Below are positions 25,744-39,276 of a stretch of DNA of 64,000 nucleotides, piece after piece. The position numbers were made by a program, and so were the translations under genes. The stretch's first letter is position 1. The number at the start of each line of letters is the position of its first letter. A model generated the notes under the pieces. It ran no database searches, was not told where the DNA came from, and saw only the letters and a program-made list of their open reading frames with translations. Source of the DNA: Fasciola hepatica (taxonomy: Eukaryota; Platyhelminthes; Trematoda; Plagiorchiida; Fasciolidae); the NCBI GenBank assembly GCA_948099385.1, contig CANUEZ040000204.1, positions 372,001-436,000 on the forward strand. The letters run 5' to 3'.

Positions 25744-28700
25744 GGCTATCCGATATGGCTCTGAACGCTTTGTTCAACATATACACTACATGATATAGCA
25801 CATTCCCCAAACTGGCTTCGGCTTTCAAATTGGCTTTTTAGGGTGAGAACCAAATTCTCGCACACCGATCCAATCCTATGTTCCATCACTTCTCCATTTA
25901 TGGGCCTAAGTAAAACCAAGGCATTCCCTCATGAACAATCCACACAAATTGCTGATACAATGCAATTGAGCAGTAGCAGATTAGATTTGTATAATATGAT
26001 TCTCCATGCAGCTCGAACCCTGAACTGACCATTGAAAATGATGGAAGCACTGTACAGCTGTTTGATCCGCTAAGGGAATCATGAGCATTGCAAATGGACC
26101 GAGTCCACACGGGGACACGTACAAGGGTTGGGGTGAACGATTGTCAATAGAACACCCGAACCACAAGGCTATCCGATATGGGTCTGAACGCTTTGTACAA
26201 CATATACACTACATGATATAGCACACTCCCCAAACTGGCTTCGGCTTTCAAATTGGCTTTTTACGGTGAGAAACAAATTCTCGCACACCGATCCAATCTT
26301 ATGTTCCATTACTTCTCCGATTGTGGGATTAATTTGAACCAACGCCTTCTCTTATGAACAATCCACACAAATTGCTGATACACGGCAACTGAGCAATAGC
26401 AGAGTAGATTTGTATAATATGATTCTCCATGCAGCTTGAACACTGAACTGACCATTGAAAATTATGGAAGCACTGTACAGCTGTTTGATCCACTAAGGGA
26501 ATCATGAGCATTGCAAATGGACCGAGTCCACACGGGGACACGTACAAGGGTTGGGGTGAACGATTGTCAATATAACACCCGAACCACAAGGCTATCCGAT
26601 ATGGCTCTGAACGCTTTGTTCAACATATACACTACATGATATAGCACACTCCCCAAACTGGCTTCGGCTTTCGCTTTCGATTTGAACGGTAACAACCAAA
26701 TTCTCGCACACCGATCCAATCCTATGTTCCATCACTTCTCCATTTATGGGCCTAATTATAACTAAGGCATTCCCTTATGATCAATCCACACAAATTGCTG
26801 ATACAATGCAATTGAGCAGTAGCAGAGTAGATTTGTATAATATGATTCTCCATGCAGCTTGAACACTGAACTGACCATTGAAAATTATGGAAGCACTGTA
26901 CAGATGTTTGATCCCCTAAGGGAATCATGAGCATTGCAAATGGACCGAGTCCACACGGGGACACATACAAGGGTTGGGTTGAACGATTGTCAATAGAACA
27001 CCCGAACCACAAGGCTATCCGATATGGCTCTGAACGCTTTGTTCAACATATACACTACATGATAGAGCACACTCCACAAACTGGCTTCGACTTTCGCTTT
27101 GGATTTTACGGTGAGAACCAAATTCTCGCACACCGATCCAATCCTACGTTCCATCACTTCTCCATTTATGGGCCTAAGTAAAACCAAGGCATTCGCTCAT
27201 GAACAATCCACACAAATTGCTGATACAATGCAATTGAGCAGTAGCAGAGTAGATTTGTATAATATGATTCTCCATGCAGCTTGAACACTGAACTGAACAT
27301 TGAAAATTCTAGAAGCACTGTACAGCTGTTTGATCCCCTAAGGGAATCATGAGCATTGCAAATGGACCGAGTCCACACGGGGACACGTACAAGGGTTGGG
27401 GTGAACGATTGTCAATAGAACACCCGAACCACAAGGCTATCCGATATGGTTCTGAACGCTTTGTACAACATATACACTACATGATATAGCACACTCCCCA
27501 AACTGGCTTCGGCTTTCAAATTGGCTTTTTACGGTGAGAACCAAATTCTCGCACACCGATCCAATCCTATGTTGCATTACTTCTCCGATTGTGTGATTAA
27601 TTTGAACCAACGCCTTCTCTTATGAACAATCCACACAATTTGCTGATACACTGCAATTCAGCAGTAGCGGAGTAGATTTTTATAATATGATTCTCCATGC
27701 AGCTTGAACACTGAACTGACCATTGAAAATTATGGAAGCACTGTACAGCTGTTTGATCCCCTAAGGGAATCATGAGCATTGCAAATGGACCGAGTCCACA
27801 CGGGGACACGTACAAGGGTTGGGGTGAACGATTGTCAATAGAACACCCGAACCACAAGGCTATCCGATATGGGTCTGAACGCTTTGTTCAACATATACAC
27901 TACATGATATAGCACACTCCACAAACTGGCTTCGGCTTTCGCTTTCGCTTTGAACGGTAACAAACAAATTCTCGCACACCGATCCAATCCTATGTTCCAT
28001 CACTTCTCCATTTATGGGCCTAAGTAAAACCAAGGCATTCCCTTATGAACAATCCACACAAATTGCTGATACAATGCAATTGAGCAGTAGCAGAGTAGAT
28101 TTGTATAATATGATTCTCCAAGCAGCTTGAACACTGAACTGACCATTGAAAATTATGGAAGCACTGTACAGCTGTTTGATCCCCTAAGGGAATCATGAGC
28201 ATTGCAAATGGACCGAGTCCACACGGGGGCACGTACAAGGGTTGGGGTGAACGATTGTCAATAGTACACCCGAACCACAAGGCTATCCGATATGGCTCTG
28301 AACGCTTTGTTCAACATATACACTACGTGATACAGCAAACGCCCCGAAATGGCTTCGGCTTTCAAATTGGCTTTTTATGGTGAGAACCAAATTCTCGCAC
28401 ACTGATCCAATCCTATGTTCCATCACTTCTCCATTTATGGGCCTAAGTAAAACCAAGACATTCGCTCATGAACAATCCACACAAATTGCTGATACAATGC
28501 AATTGAGCAGTAGCAGAGTAGATTTGTATAATATGATTCTCCAAGCAGCTTGAACACTGAACTGACCATTGAAAATTATGGAAGCACTGTACAGATGTTT
28601 GATCCCCTAAGGGAATCATGAGCATTGCAAATGGATCGAGTCCACACGGGGACACGTACAAGGGTTGGGGTGAACGATTGTCAATAGAACACCCGAACCA

Positions 28701-29549
28701 CAAGGCTATCCGATATGGCTCTGAACGCTTTGTTCAACATATACACTACATGATATAGCACACTCCCCAAACTGGCTTCGGCTTTCAAATTGGCTTTTTA
28801 CGGTGAGAAACAAATTCTCGCACACCGATCCAATCCTATGTTCCATCACTTCTCCATTTATGGGCCTAAGTAAAACCAAGGCATTCCCTTATGAACAATC
28901 CACACAAATTGCTGATACAATGCAATTGAGCAGTAGCAGTGTAGATTTGTTTAATATGATTCTCCATGCAGCTTGAACACTGAACTGACCATTGAAAATT
29001 ATGGAAGCACTGTACAGCTGTTTGATCCCCTAAGGGAATCATGAGCATTGCAAATGGACCGAGTCCACACGGGGACACGTACAAGGGTTGGGGTGAACGA
29101 TTGTCAATAGAACACCCGAACCACAAGGCTATCCGATATGGCTCCTAAAGCTTTGTTCAACATATACACTACATGATATAGCACACTCCCCAAACTGGCT
29201 TCGGCTTTCAAATTGGCTTTTTACGGTGAGACCCAAATTCTCGCACACCGATCCAATCCTATGTTCCATCAATTCTCCATTTATGGGCCTAAGTAAAACC
29301 AAGGCATTCCCTTATGAACAATCCACACAAATTGCTGATACAATGCAATTGAGCAGTAGCGGAGTAGATTTGTATAATATGATTCTCCATGCAGCTTGAA
29401 CACTGAAGTGACCATTGAAAATTATGGAAGCACTGTACAGCTGTTTGATCCCCTAAGGGAATCATGAGCATTGCAAATGGACCGAGTCCACACGGGGACA
29501 CGTACAAGGGTTGGGGTGAACGATTGTCAATAGAACACCCGAACCACAA
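25744..29549 (+). repeat. Mixed units after the 15-unit repeat
   Basis: No complete higher-order period. Two Z-head units ending 26589 and 27857 (1,268 bp apart) share CCAACGCCTTCTCTTATG and the unusual following tail GAACGGTAACAA, a partial three-unit echo. The unit ending 27434 is 422 bp because its tail is shortened to GCTTTGGATTTTACGG. Units ending 28280 and 28703 share CTCCAAGCAGC instead of CTCCATGCAGC. Confidence 0.8.
26665..26700. other. TTTCGC-rich tail variant (local slippage)
   Basis: The usual CGGCTTTCAAATTGGC is replaced here by CGGCTTTCGCTTTCGATTTG. Related forms occur near 27937 (GCTTTCGCTTTCGCTTTG), 27091 (CTTTCGCTTTGG), 52464 (CTTTCGCTTTCGC), and as CTTTCGCGTTGG near 12722, 16947 and 23288. 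This is the main site of 1-2 bp length change. Slippage between short CTTTC/GCTTT repeats is a simple explanation. Confidence 0.7.
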
Positions 29550-30818
29550 GGCTATCCGATATGGCTCTGAACGCTTTGTTCAACATATACACTACATGAT
29601 ATAGCACACTCCCCAAACTGGCTTCGGCTTTCAAATTGGCTTCTTACGGTGAGAACCAAATTCTCGCACACCGATCCAATCCTATGTTCCATCACTTCTC
29701 CATTTATGGGCCTAAGTAAAACCAAGGCATTCCCTTATGAACAATCCACATAAATTACTCATACATTGCAATAGTGCAGTAGCAGAGTAGATTTGTATAA
29801 TATGATTCTCCATGCAGCTTGAACACTGAACTGAACATTGAAAATTCTAGAAGCACTGTACAGCTGTTTGATCCCCTAAGGGAATCATGAGCATTGCAAA
29901 TGGACCGAGTCCACACGGGGACACGTACAAGGGTTGGGGTGAACGATTGTCAATAGAACACCCGAACCACAAGGCTATCCGATATGGCTCTGAACGCTTT
30001 GTTCAACATATACACTACATGATATAGCACACTCCCCAAACTGGCTTCGGCTTTCAAATTGGCTTCTTACGGTGGGAACCAAATTCTCGCACACCGATCC
30101 AATCCTTTGTTCCATCACTTCTCCATTTATGGGCCTAAGTAAAACCAAGGCATTCGCTCATGAACAATTCACACAAATTGCTGATACAATGCAATTGAGC
30201 AGTAGCGGAGTAGATTTGTATAATATGATTCTCCATGCAGCTTGAACACTGAACTGACCATTGAAAATTATGGAAGCACAGTACAGCTGTTTGATCCGCT
30301 AAGGGAATCATGAGCATTGCAAATGGACCGAGTCCACACGGGGACACGTACAAGGGTTGGGGTGAACGATTGTCAATAGAACACCCGAACCACAAGGCTA
30401 TCCGATATGACTCTGAACGCTTTGTTCAACATATACACTACATGATATAGCACACTCCCCAAACGGGCTTCGGCTTTCAAATTGGCTTTTTACGGTGAGA
30501 ACCAAATTCTCGCACACCGATCCAATCCTATGTTCCATCACTTCTCCATTCATTTGTCTAAGTAAAACCAAGGCATTCCCTTATGAACAATCAACACAAA
30601 TTGCTGATACAATGCAATTGAGCAGCAGCAGATTAGATTTGTATAACATGATTCTCCATGCAGCTTGAACACTGAACTGACCATTGAAAATTCTGGAAGC
30701 ACTGTACAGCTGTTTGATCCCCTAAGGGAATCATGAGCATTGCAAATGGACCGAGTCCACACGGGGACAGGTACAAGGGTTGGGGTGAACGATTGTCAAT
30801 AGAACACCCGAACCACAA
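29550..30818 (+). repeat. Three-unit higher-order repeat, copy 1 (1,269 bp)
   Basis: Units end at 29972, 30395 and 30818. Shared with copy 2: CATAAATTACTCATACATTG, ATCCTTTGTTCC, GAACAATTCACAC, CCAAACGGGCTTCGG and TTTGTATAACATG. The copies differ in the first unit's middle (GAACATTGAAAATTCTAG here, GACCATTGAAAATTATGG there). Confidence 0.85.
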
Positions 30819-32087
30819 GGCTATCGGATATGGGTCTGATCGCTTTGTTCAACATATACACTACATGATATAGCACACTCCCCAAACTGGCTTCGGCTTT
30901 CAAATTGGCTTCTTACGGTGAGAACCAAATTCTCGCACACCGATCCAATCCTATGTTCCATCACTTCTCCATTTATGGGCCTAAGTAAAACCAAGGCATT
31001 CCCTTATGAACAATCCACATAAATTACTCATACATTGCAATAGTGCAGTAGCAGAGTAGATTTGTATAATATGATTCTCCATGCAGCTTGAACACTGAAC
31101 TGACCATTGAAAATTATGGAAGCACTGTACAGCTGTTTGATCCCCTAAGGGAATCATGAGCATTGCAAATGGACCGAGTCCACACGGGGACACGTACAAG
31201 GGTTGGGGTGAACGATTGTCAATAGAACACCCGAACCACAAGGCTATCCGATATGGCTCTGAACGCTTTGTTCAACATATACACTACATGATATAGCACA
31301 CTCCCCAAACTGGCTTCGGCTTTCAAATTGGCTTCTTACGGTGGGAACCAAATTCTCGCACACCGATCCAATCCTTTGTTCCATCACTTCTCCATTTATG
31401 GGCCTAAGTAAAACCAAGGCATTCGCTCATGAACAATTCACACAAATTGCTGATACAATGCAATTGAGCAGTAGCGGAGTGGATTTGTATAATATGATTC
31501 TCCATGCAGCTTGAACACTGAACTGACCATTGAAAATTATGGAAGCACAGTACAGCTGTTTGATCCGCTAAGGGAATCATGAGCATTGCAAATGGACCGA
31601 GTCCACACGGGGACACGTACAAGGGTTGGGGTGAACGATTGTCAATAGAACACCCGAACCACAAGGCTATCCGATATGACTCTGAACGCTTTGTTCAACA
31701 TATACACTACATGATATAGCACACTCCCCAAACGGGCTTCGGCTTTCAAATTGGCTTTTTACGGTGAGAACCAAATTCTCGCACACCGATCCAATCCTAT
31801 GTTCCATCACTTCTCCATTCATTTGTCTAAGTAAAACCAAGGCATTCCCTTATGAACAATCAACACAAATTGCTGATACAATGCAATTGAGCAGTAGCAG
31901 ATTAGATTTGTATAACATGATTCTCCATGCAGCTTGAACACTGAACTGACCATTGAAAATTCTGGAAGCACTGTACAGCTGTTTGATCCCCTAAGGGAAT
32001 CATGAGCATTGCAAATGGACCGAGTCCACACGGGGACACGTACAAGGGTTGGGGTGAATGATTGTCAATAGAACACCCGAACCACAA
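30819..32087 (+). repeat. Three-unit higher-order repeat, copy 2 (1,269 bp)
   Basis: Units end at 31241, 31664 and 32087 and follow copy 1 directly. The tails following the two third units differ (TCGGATATGGGTCTGATCGC after copy 1, CCGATATGGCTCTGAACGC after copy 2), so the duplicated stretch ends near there. Confidence 0.85.
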
Positions 32088-32933
32088 GGCTATCCGATAT
32101 GGCTCTGAACGCTTTGTACAACATATACACTACATGATAGAGCACACTCCCCAAACTGGCTTCGGCTTTCAAATTGGCTTCTTACGGTGGGAACCAAATT
32201 CTCGCACACCGATCCAATCCTATGTTCCATCACTTCTCCATTTATGGGCCTAAGTAAAACCAAGGCATTCCCTTATGAACAATCCACACAAATTGCTGAT
32301 ACAATGCAATTGAGCAGTAGCGGAGTAGATTTGTATATTATGATTCTCCATGCAGCTTGAACACTGAAGTGACCATTGAAAATGATGGAAGCACTGTACA
32401 GCTGTTTGATCCCCTAAGGGAATCATGAGCATTGCAAATGGACCGAGTCCACACGGGGACACGTACAAGGGTTGGGGTGAACGATTGTCAATAGAACACC
32501 CGAACCACAAGGCTATCCGATATGGCTCTCAAAGCTTTGTTCAACATATACACTACATGATATAGCACACTCCACAAACTGGCTTCGGCTTTCAAATTGG
32601 CTTTTTACGGTGAGAACCAAATTCTCGCACACCGATCCAATCCTATGTTCCATCACTTCTCCATTTATGGGCCTAATTATAACTAAGGCATTCCCTTATG
32701 ATCAATCCACACAAATTGCTGATACAATGCAATTGAGCAGTAGCAGAGTAGATTTGTATAATATGATTCTCCATGCAGCTTGAACACTGAACTGACCATT
32801 GAAAATTATGGAAGCACAGTACAGCTGTTTGATCCCCTAAGGGAATCATGAGCATTGCAAATGGACCGAGTCCACACGGGGACACGTACAAGGGTTGGGG
32901 TGAACGATTGTCAATAGAACACCCGAACCACAA
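32088..32933 (+). repeat. Two spacer units, one the likely parent of the 36 kb hybrid
   Basis: The unit ending 32510 has GTATATTATGATTC, GAAGTGACC and the following CTCTCAAAGC. These reappear together at 36.1-36.35 kb. The unit ending 32933 has the W-like head AATTATAACTAAGG and has no counterpart before the second eight-unit copy. Confidence 0.75.
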
Positions 32934-35893
32934 GGCTATCCGATATGGGTCTGAACGCTTTGTTCAACATATACACTACATGATATAGCACACTCCCCAA
33001 ACTGGCTTCGGCTTTCAAATTGGCTTTTTACGGTGAGAACCAAATTCTCGCACACCGATCCAATCCTATGTTCCATCACTTCTCCATTTATCGGCCTACG
33101 TAAAACCAAGGCATTCCCTTATGAACAATCCACACAAATTGCTGATACAATGCAATTGAGCAGTAGCAGAGTAGATTTGTATAATATGATTCTCCATGCA
33201 GCTTGAACACTGAACTGACCATTGAAAATTATGGAAGCACTGTACAGCTGTTTGATCCCCTAAGGGAATCATGAGCATTGCAAATGGACCGAGTCCACAC
33301 GGGGACAGGTACAAGGGTTGGGGTGAACGATTGTCAATAGAACACCCGAACCACAAGGCTATCCGATATGGGTCTGAACGCTTTGTTCAACATATACACT
33401 ACATGATATAGCACACTCCCCAAACTGGCTTCGGCTTTCAAATTGGCTTCTTACGGTGAGAAACAAATTCTCGCACACCGATCCAATCCTATGTTCCATC
33501 AATTCTCCATTTATGGGCCTAAGTAAAACCAAGGCATTCCCTTATGAACAATCCACACAAATTACTCATACATTGCAATAGAGCAGTAGCAGAGTAGATT
33601 TGTATAATATGATTCTCCATGCAGCTCGAACACTGAACTGAACATTGAAATTTCTAGAAGCACTGTACAGCTGTTTGATCCGCTAATGGAATCATGAGCA
33701 TTGCAAATGGACCGAGTCCACACGGGGACACGTACAAGGGTTGGGGTGAACGATTGTCAATAGAACACCCGAACCACAAGGCTATCCGATATGACTCTGA
33801 ACGCTTTGTTCAACATATACACTACATGATATAGCACACTCCCCAAACTGGCTTCGGCTTTCAAATTGGCTTTTTACGGTGAGAAACAAATTCTCGCACA
33901 CCGATCCAATCCTATGTTCCATCACTTCTCCATTTATGGGCCTAAGTAAAACCAAGGCATTCCCTTATGAACAATCAACACAAATTGCTGATACAATGCA
34001 ATTGAGCAGTAGCAGATTAGATTTGTATAATATGATTCTCCATGCAGCTTGAACACTGAACTGAACATTGCAAATTCTAGAAGCACTGTACAGATGTTTG
34101 ATCCACTAAGGGAATCATGAGCATTGCAAATGGACCGAGTCCACACGGGGACACGTACAAGGGTTGGGGTGAACGATTGTCAATAGAACACCCGAACCAC
34201 AAGGCTATCCGATATGACTCTGAACGCTTTGTTCAACATATACACTACATGATATAGCACACTCCCCAAACTGGCTTCGGCTTTCAAATTGGCTTTTTAC
34301 GGTGAGAAAAAATTCTCGCACACCGATCCAATCCTATGTTCCATCACTTCTCCATTTATGGGCCTAAGTGAAACCCAGGCATTCGCTCATGAACAATGTA
34401 CACAAATTGCTGATACAATGCAATTGAGCAGTAGCAGAGTAGATTTGTATAATATGATTCTCCATGCAGCTTGAACACTGAACTGACCATTGAAAATTAT
34501 GGAAGCACTGTACAGCTGTTTGATCCACTAAGGGAATCATGAGCATTGCAAATGGACCGAGTCCACACGGGGACACGTACAAGGGTTGGGGTGAACGATT
34601 GTCAATAGAACACCCGAACCACAAGGCTATCCGATATGGCTCTGAACGCTTTGTTCAACATATACACTACATGATATAGCACACTCCCCAAACTGGCTTC
34701 GGCTTTCAAATTGGCTTTTTACGGTGAGAAACAAATTCTCGCACACCGATCCAATCCTACGTTCCATCACTTCTCCATTGATGGGCCTAAGTAAAACCAA
34801 GGCATTCCCTTAAGAACAATCCACACTAATTGCTGATACAATGCAATTGAGCAGTAGCAGAGTAGATTTGTATAATATGATTCTCCATGCAGCTTGAACA
34901 CTGAACTGACCATTGAAAATTCTGGAAGCACTGTACAGCTGTTTGATCCCCTAAGGGAATCATGAGCATTGCAAATGGACCGAGTCCACACGGGGACACG
35001 TACAAGGGTTGGGGTGAACGATTGTCAATATAACACCCGAACCACAAGGCTATCCGATATGGCTCCTAACGCTTTGTTCAACATATACACTACATGATAT
35101 AGCACACTCCCCAAATTGACTTCGACTTTCAAATTGGCTTCTTACGGTGAGAAACAAATTCTCGCACACCGATCCAATCCTATGTTCCATCACTTCTCTA
35201 TTTATGGGCCTAAGTAAAACCGACGCCTTCCATTATGAACAATCCACACTAATTGCTGATACAAGGCAATTGAGCAGTAGCAGAGTAGATTTGTATAATA
35301 TGATTCTCCATGCAGCTTGAACACTGAACTGACCATTGAAAATTATGGAAGCACTGTACAGCTGTTTGATCCCCTAAGGGAATCATGAGCATTGCAAATG
35401 GACCGAGTCCACACGGGGACACGTACACGGGTTGGGGTGAACGATTGTCAATATAACACCCGAACCACAAGGCTATCCGATATGGCTCTGAACGCTTTGT
35501 TCAACATATACACTACATGATATAGCACACTCCCCAAACTGGCTTCGGCTTTCAAATTGGCTTTTTAGGGTGAGAAACAAATTCTCGCACACCGATCCAA
35601 TCCTATGTTCCATCACTTCTCCATTTATGGGCCTAAGTAAAACCAAGGCATTCCCTTATGAACAATCCACACAAAGTGCTGATACAATGCAATTGAGCAG
35701 TAGCAGAGTAGATTTGTATAATATGATTCTCCATGCAGCTTGAACACTGAACTGACCATTGAAAATTCTGGAAGCACTGTACAGCTGTTTGATCCCCTAA
35801 GGGAATCATGAGCATTGCAAATGGACCGAGTCCACACGGGGACACGTACAAGGGTTGGGGTGAACGATTGTCAATATAACACCCGAACCACAA
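32934..35893 (+). repeat. Eight-unit higher-order repeat, copy 1 (seven matching units)
   Basis: Units end at 33356, 33779, 34202, 34624, 35047, 35470 and 35893, and match 36317-39276 at an offset of 3,383 bp. Diagnostic shared variants are TCGGCCTACGTAAAACC, CACGGGGACAGGTAC, CATCAATTCTCC, CAGCTCGAACAC, GAGAAAAAATTCTC, AACCCAGGCATTC, CCATTGATGGGCC, CCGACGCCTTCCATTATG and CACAAAGTGC. I count roughly 25 differences over about 2.96 kb (near 99.2% identity), so it is more diverged than the 15- and 6-unit repeats. Confidence 0.88.
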
Positions 35894-36316
35894 GGCTATC
35901 CGATATGGCTCCTAACGCTTTGTTCAACATATACACTACATGATATAGCACACTCCCCAAATTGACTTCGACTTTCAAATTGGCTTTTTAAGGTGAGAAA
36001 CAAATTCTCGCACACCGATCCAATCCTATGTTCCATCACTTCTCCATTTATGGGCCTAAGTAAAACCGACGCCTTCCATTATGAACAATCCACACTAATT
36101 GCTGATACAATGCAATTGAGCAGTAGCGGAGTAGATTTGTATATTATGATTCTCCATGCAGCTTGAACACTGAAGTGACCATTGAAAATGATGGAAGCAC
36201 TGTACAGCTGTTTGATCCCCTAAGGGAATCATGAGCATTGCAAATGGACCGAGTCCACACGGGGACACGTACAAGGGTTGGGGTGAACGATTGTCAATAG
36301 AACACCCGAACCACAA
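35894..36316 (+). repeat. Hybrid unit closing the first eight-unit copy
   Basis: The head CCGACGCCTTCCATTATG plus CACTAATTGC is that of the unit ending 35470. From AGCGGAGTAG onward the unit has GTATATTATG, GAAGTGACC, GAAAATGATGG and the following CTCTCAAAGC of the unit ending 32510. The next unit then resumes at the 33356 type, skipping the 32933 type. This is the junction expected if unequal exchange joined one unit to a 32510-like unit. Confidence 0.78.
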
Positions 36317-39276
36317 GGCTATCCGATATGGCTCTCAAAGCTTTGTTCAACATATACACTACATGATATAGCACACTCCACAAACTGGCTTCGGCTTTCA
36401 AATTGGCTTTTTACGGTGAGAACCAAATTCTCGCACACCGATCCAATCCTATGTTCCATCACTTCTCCATTTATCGGCCTACGTAAAACCAAGGCATTCC
36501 CTTATGAACAATCCACACAAATTGCTGATACAATGCAATTGAGCAGTAGCAGAGTAGATTTGTATAATATGATTCTCCATGCAGCTTGAACACTGAACTG
36601 ACCATTGAAAATTATGGAAGCACTGTACAGCTGTTTGATCCCCTAAGGGAATCATGAGCATTGCAAATGGACCGAGTCCACACGGGGACAGGTACAAGGG
36701 TTGGGGTGAACGATTGTCAATAGAACACCCGAACCACAAGGCTATCCGATATGGGTCTGAACGCTTTGTTCAACATATACACTACATGATATAGCACACT
36801 CCCCAAACTGGCTTCGGCTTTCAAATTGGCTTCTTACGGTGAGAAACAAATTCTCGCACACCGATCCAATCCTATGTTCCATCAATTCTCCATTTATGGG
36901 CCTAAGTAAAACCAAGGCATTCCCTTATGAACAATCCACACAAATTACTCATACATTGCAATAGAGCAGTAGCAGAGTAGATTTGTATAATATGATTCTC
37001 CATGCAGCTCGAACACTGAACTGACCATTGAAAATGATGGAAGCACTGTACAGCTGTTTGATCCGCTAAGGGAATCATGAGCATTGCAAATGGACCGAGT
37101 CCACACGGGGACACGTACAAGGGTTGGGGTGAACGATTGTCAATAGAACACCCGAACCACAAGGCTATCCGATATGACTCTGAACGCTTTGTTCAACATA
37201 TACACTACATGATATAGCACACTCCCCAAACTGGCTTCGGCTTTCAAATTGGCTTTTTACGGTGAGAAACAAATTCTCGCACACCGATCCAATCCTATGT
37301 TCCATCACTTCTCCATTTATGGGCCTAAGTAAAACCAAGGCATTCCCTTATGAACAATCAACACAAATTGCTGATACAATGCAATTGAGCAGTAGCAGAT
37401 TAGATTTGTATAATATGATTCTCCATGCAGCTTGAACACTGAACTGAACATTGCAAATTCTAGAAGCACTGTACAGATGTTTGATCCACTAAGGGAATCA
37501 TGAGCATTGCAAATGGACCGAGTCCACACGGGGACACGTACAAGGGTTGGGGTGAACGATTGTCAATAGAACACCCGAACCACAAGGCTATCCGATATGG
37601 CTCTCAACGCTTTGTTCAACATATACACTACATGATATAGCACACTCCCCAAACTGGCTTCGGCTTTCAAATTGGCTTTTTACGGTGAGAAAAAATTCTC
37701 GCACACCGATCCAATCCTATGTTCCATCACTTCTCCATTTATGGGCCTAGGTGAAACCCAGGCATTCGCTCATGAACAATGTACACAAATTGCTGATACA
37801 ATGCAATTGAGCAGTAGCAGAGTAGATTTGTATAATATGATTCTCCATGCAGCTTGAACACTGAACGGACCATTGAAAATTATGGAAGCACTGTACAGCT
37901 GTTTGATCCACTAAGGGAATCATGAGCATTGCAAATGGACCGAGTCCACACGGGGACACGTACAAGGGTTGGGGTGAACGATTGTCAATAGAACACCCGA
38001 ACCACAAGGCTATCCGATATGGCTTTGAACGCTTTGTTCAACATATACACTACATGATATAGCACACTCCCCAAACTGGCTTCGGCTTTCAAATTGGCTT
38101 TTTACGGTGAGAAACAAATTCTCGCACACCGATCCAATCCTACGTTCCATCACTTCTCCATTGATGGGCCTAAGTAAAACCAAGGCATTCCCTTAAGAAC
38201 AATCCACACTAATTGCTGATACAATGCAATTGAGCAGTAGCAGAGTAGATTTGTATAATATGATTCTCCATGCAGCTTGAACACTGAACTGACCATTGAA
38301 AATTATGGAAGCACTGTACAGCTGTTTGATCCCCTAAGGGAATCATGAGCATTGCAAATGGACCGAGTCCACACGGGGACACGTACAAGGGTTGGGGTGA
38401 ACGATTGTCAATATAACACCCGAACCACAAGGCTATCCGATATGGCTCCTAACGCTTTGTTCAACATATACACTACATGATATAGCACACTCCCCAAATT
38501 GACTTCGACTTTCAAATTGGCTTCTTACGGTGAGAAACAAATTCTCGCACACCGATCCAATCCTATGTTCCATCACTTCTCCATTTATGGGCCTAAGTAA
38601 AACCGACGCCTTCCATTATGAACAATCCACACTAATTGCTGATACAAGGCAATTGAGCAGTAGCAGAGTAGATTTTTATAATATGATTCTCCATGCAGCT
38701 TGAACACTGAACTGACCATTGCAAATTCTGGAAGCACTGTACAGCTGTTTGATCCCCTAAGGGAATCATGAGCATTGCAAATGGACCGAGTCCACACGGG
38801 GACACGTACACGGGTTGGGGTGAACGATTGTCAATATAACACCCGAACCACAAGGCTATCCGATATGGCTCTGAACGCTTTGTTCAACATATACACTACA
38901 TGATATAGCACACTCCCCAAACTGGCTTCGGCTTTCAAATTGGCTTTTTAGGGTGAGAACCAAATTCTCGCACACCGATCCAATCCTATGTTCCATCACT
39001 TCGCCATTTATGGGCCTAAGTAAAACCAAGGCATTCCCTTATGAACAATCCACACAAAGTGCTGATACAATGCAATTGAGCAGTAGCAGAGTAGATTTGT
39101 ATAATATGATTCTCCATGCAGCTTGAACACTGAACTGACCATTGAAAATTATGGAAGCACTGTACAGCTGTTTGATCCCCTAAGGGAATCATGAGCATTG
39201 CAAATGGACCGAGTCCACACGGGGACACGTACAAGGGTTGGGGTGAACGATTGTCAATAGAACACCCGAACCACAA
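36317..39276 (+). repeat. Eight-unit higher-order repeat, copy 2 (seven matching units)
   Basis: Units end at 36739, 37162, 37585, 38007, 38430, 38853 and 39276. The second unit differs most from copy 1: GACCATTGAAAATGATGG here against GAACATTGAAATTTCTAG. That is a compact cluster of changes suggesting a converted patch rather than scattered mutation. Confidence 0.88.
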
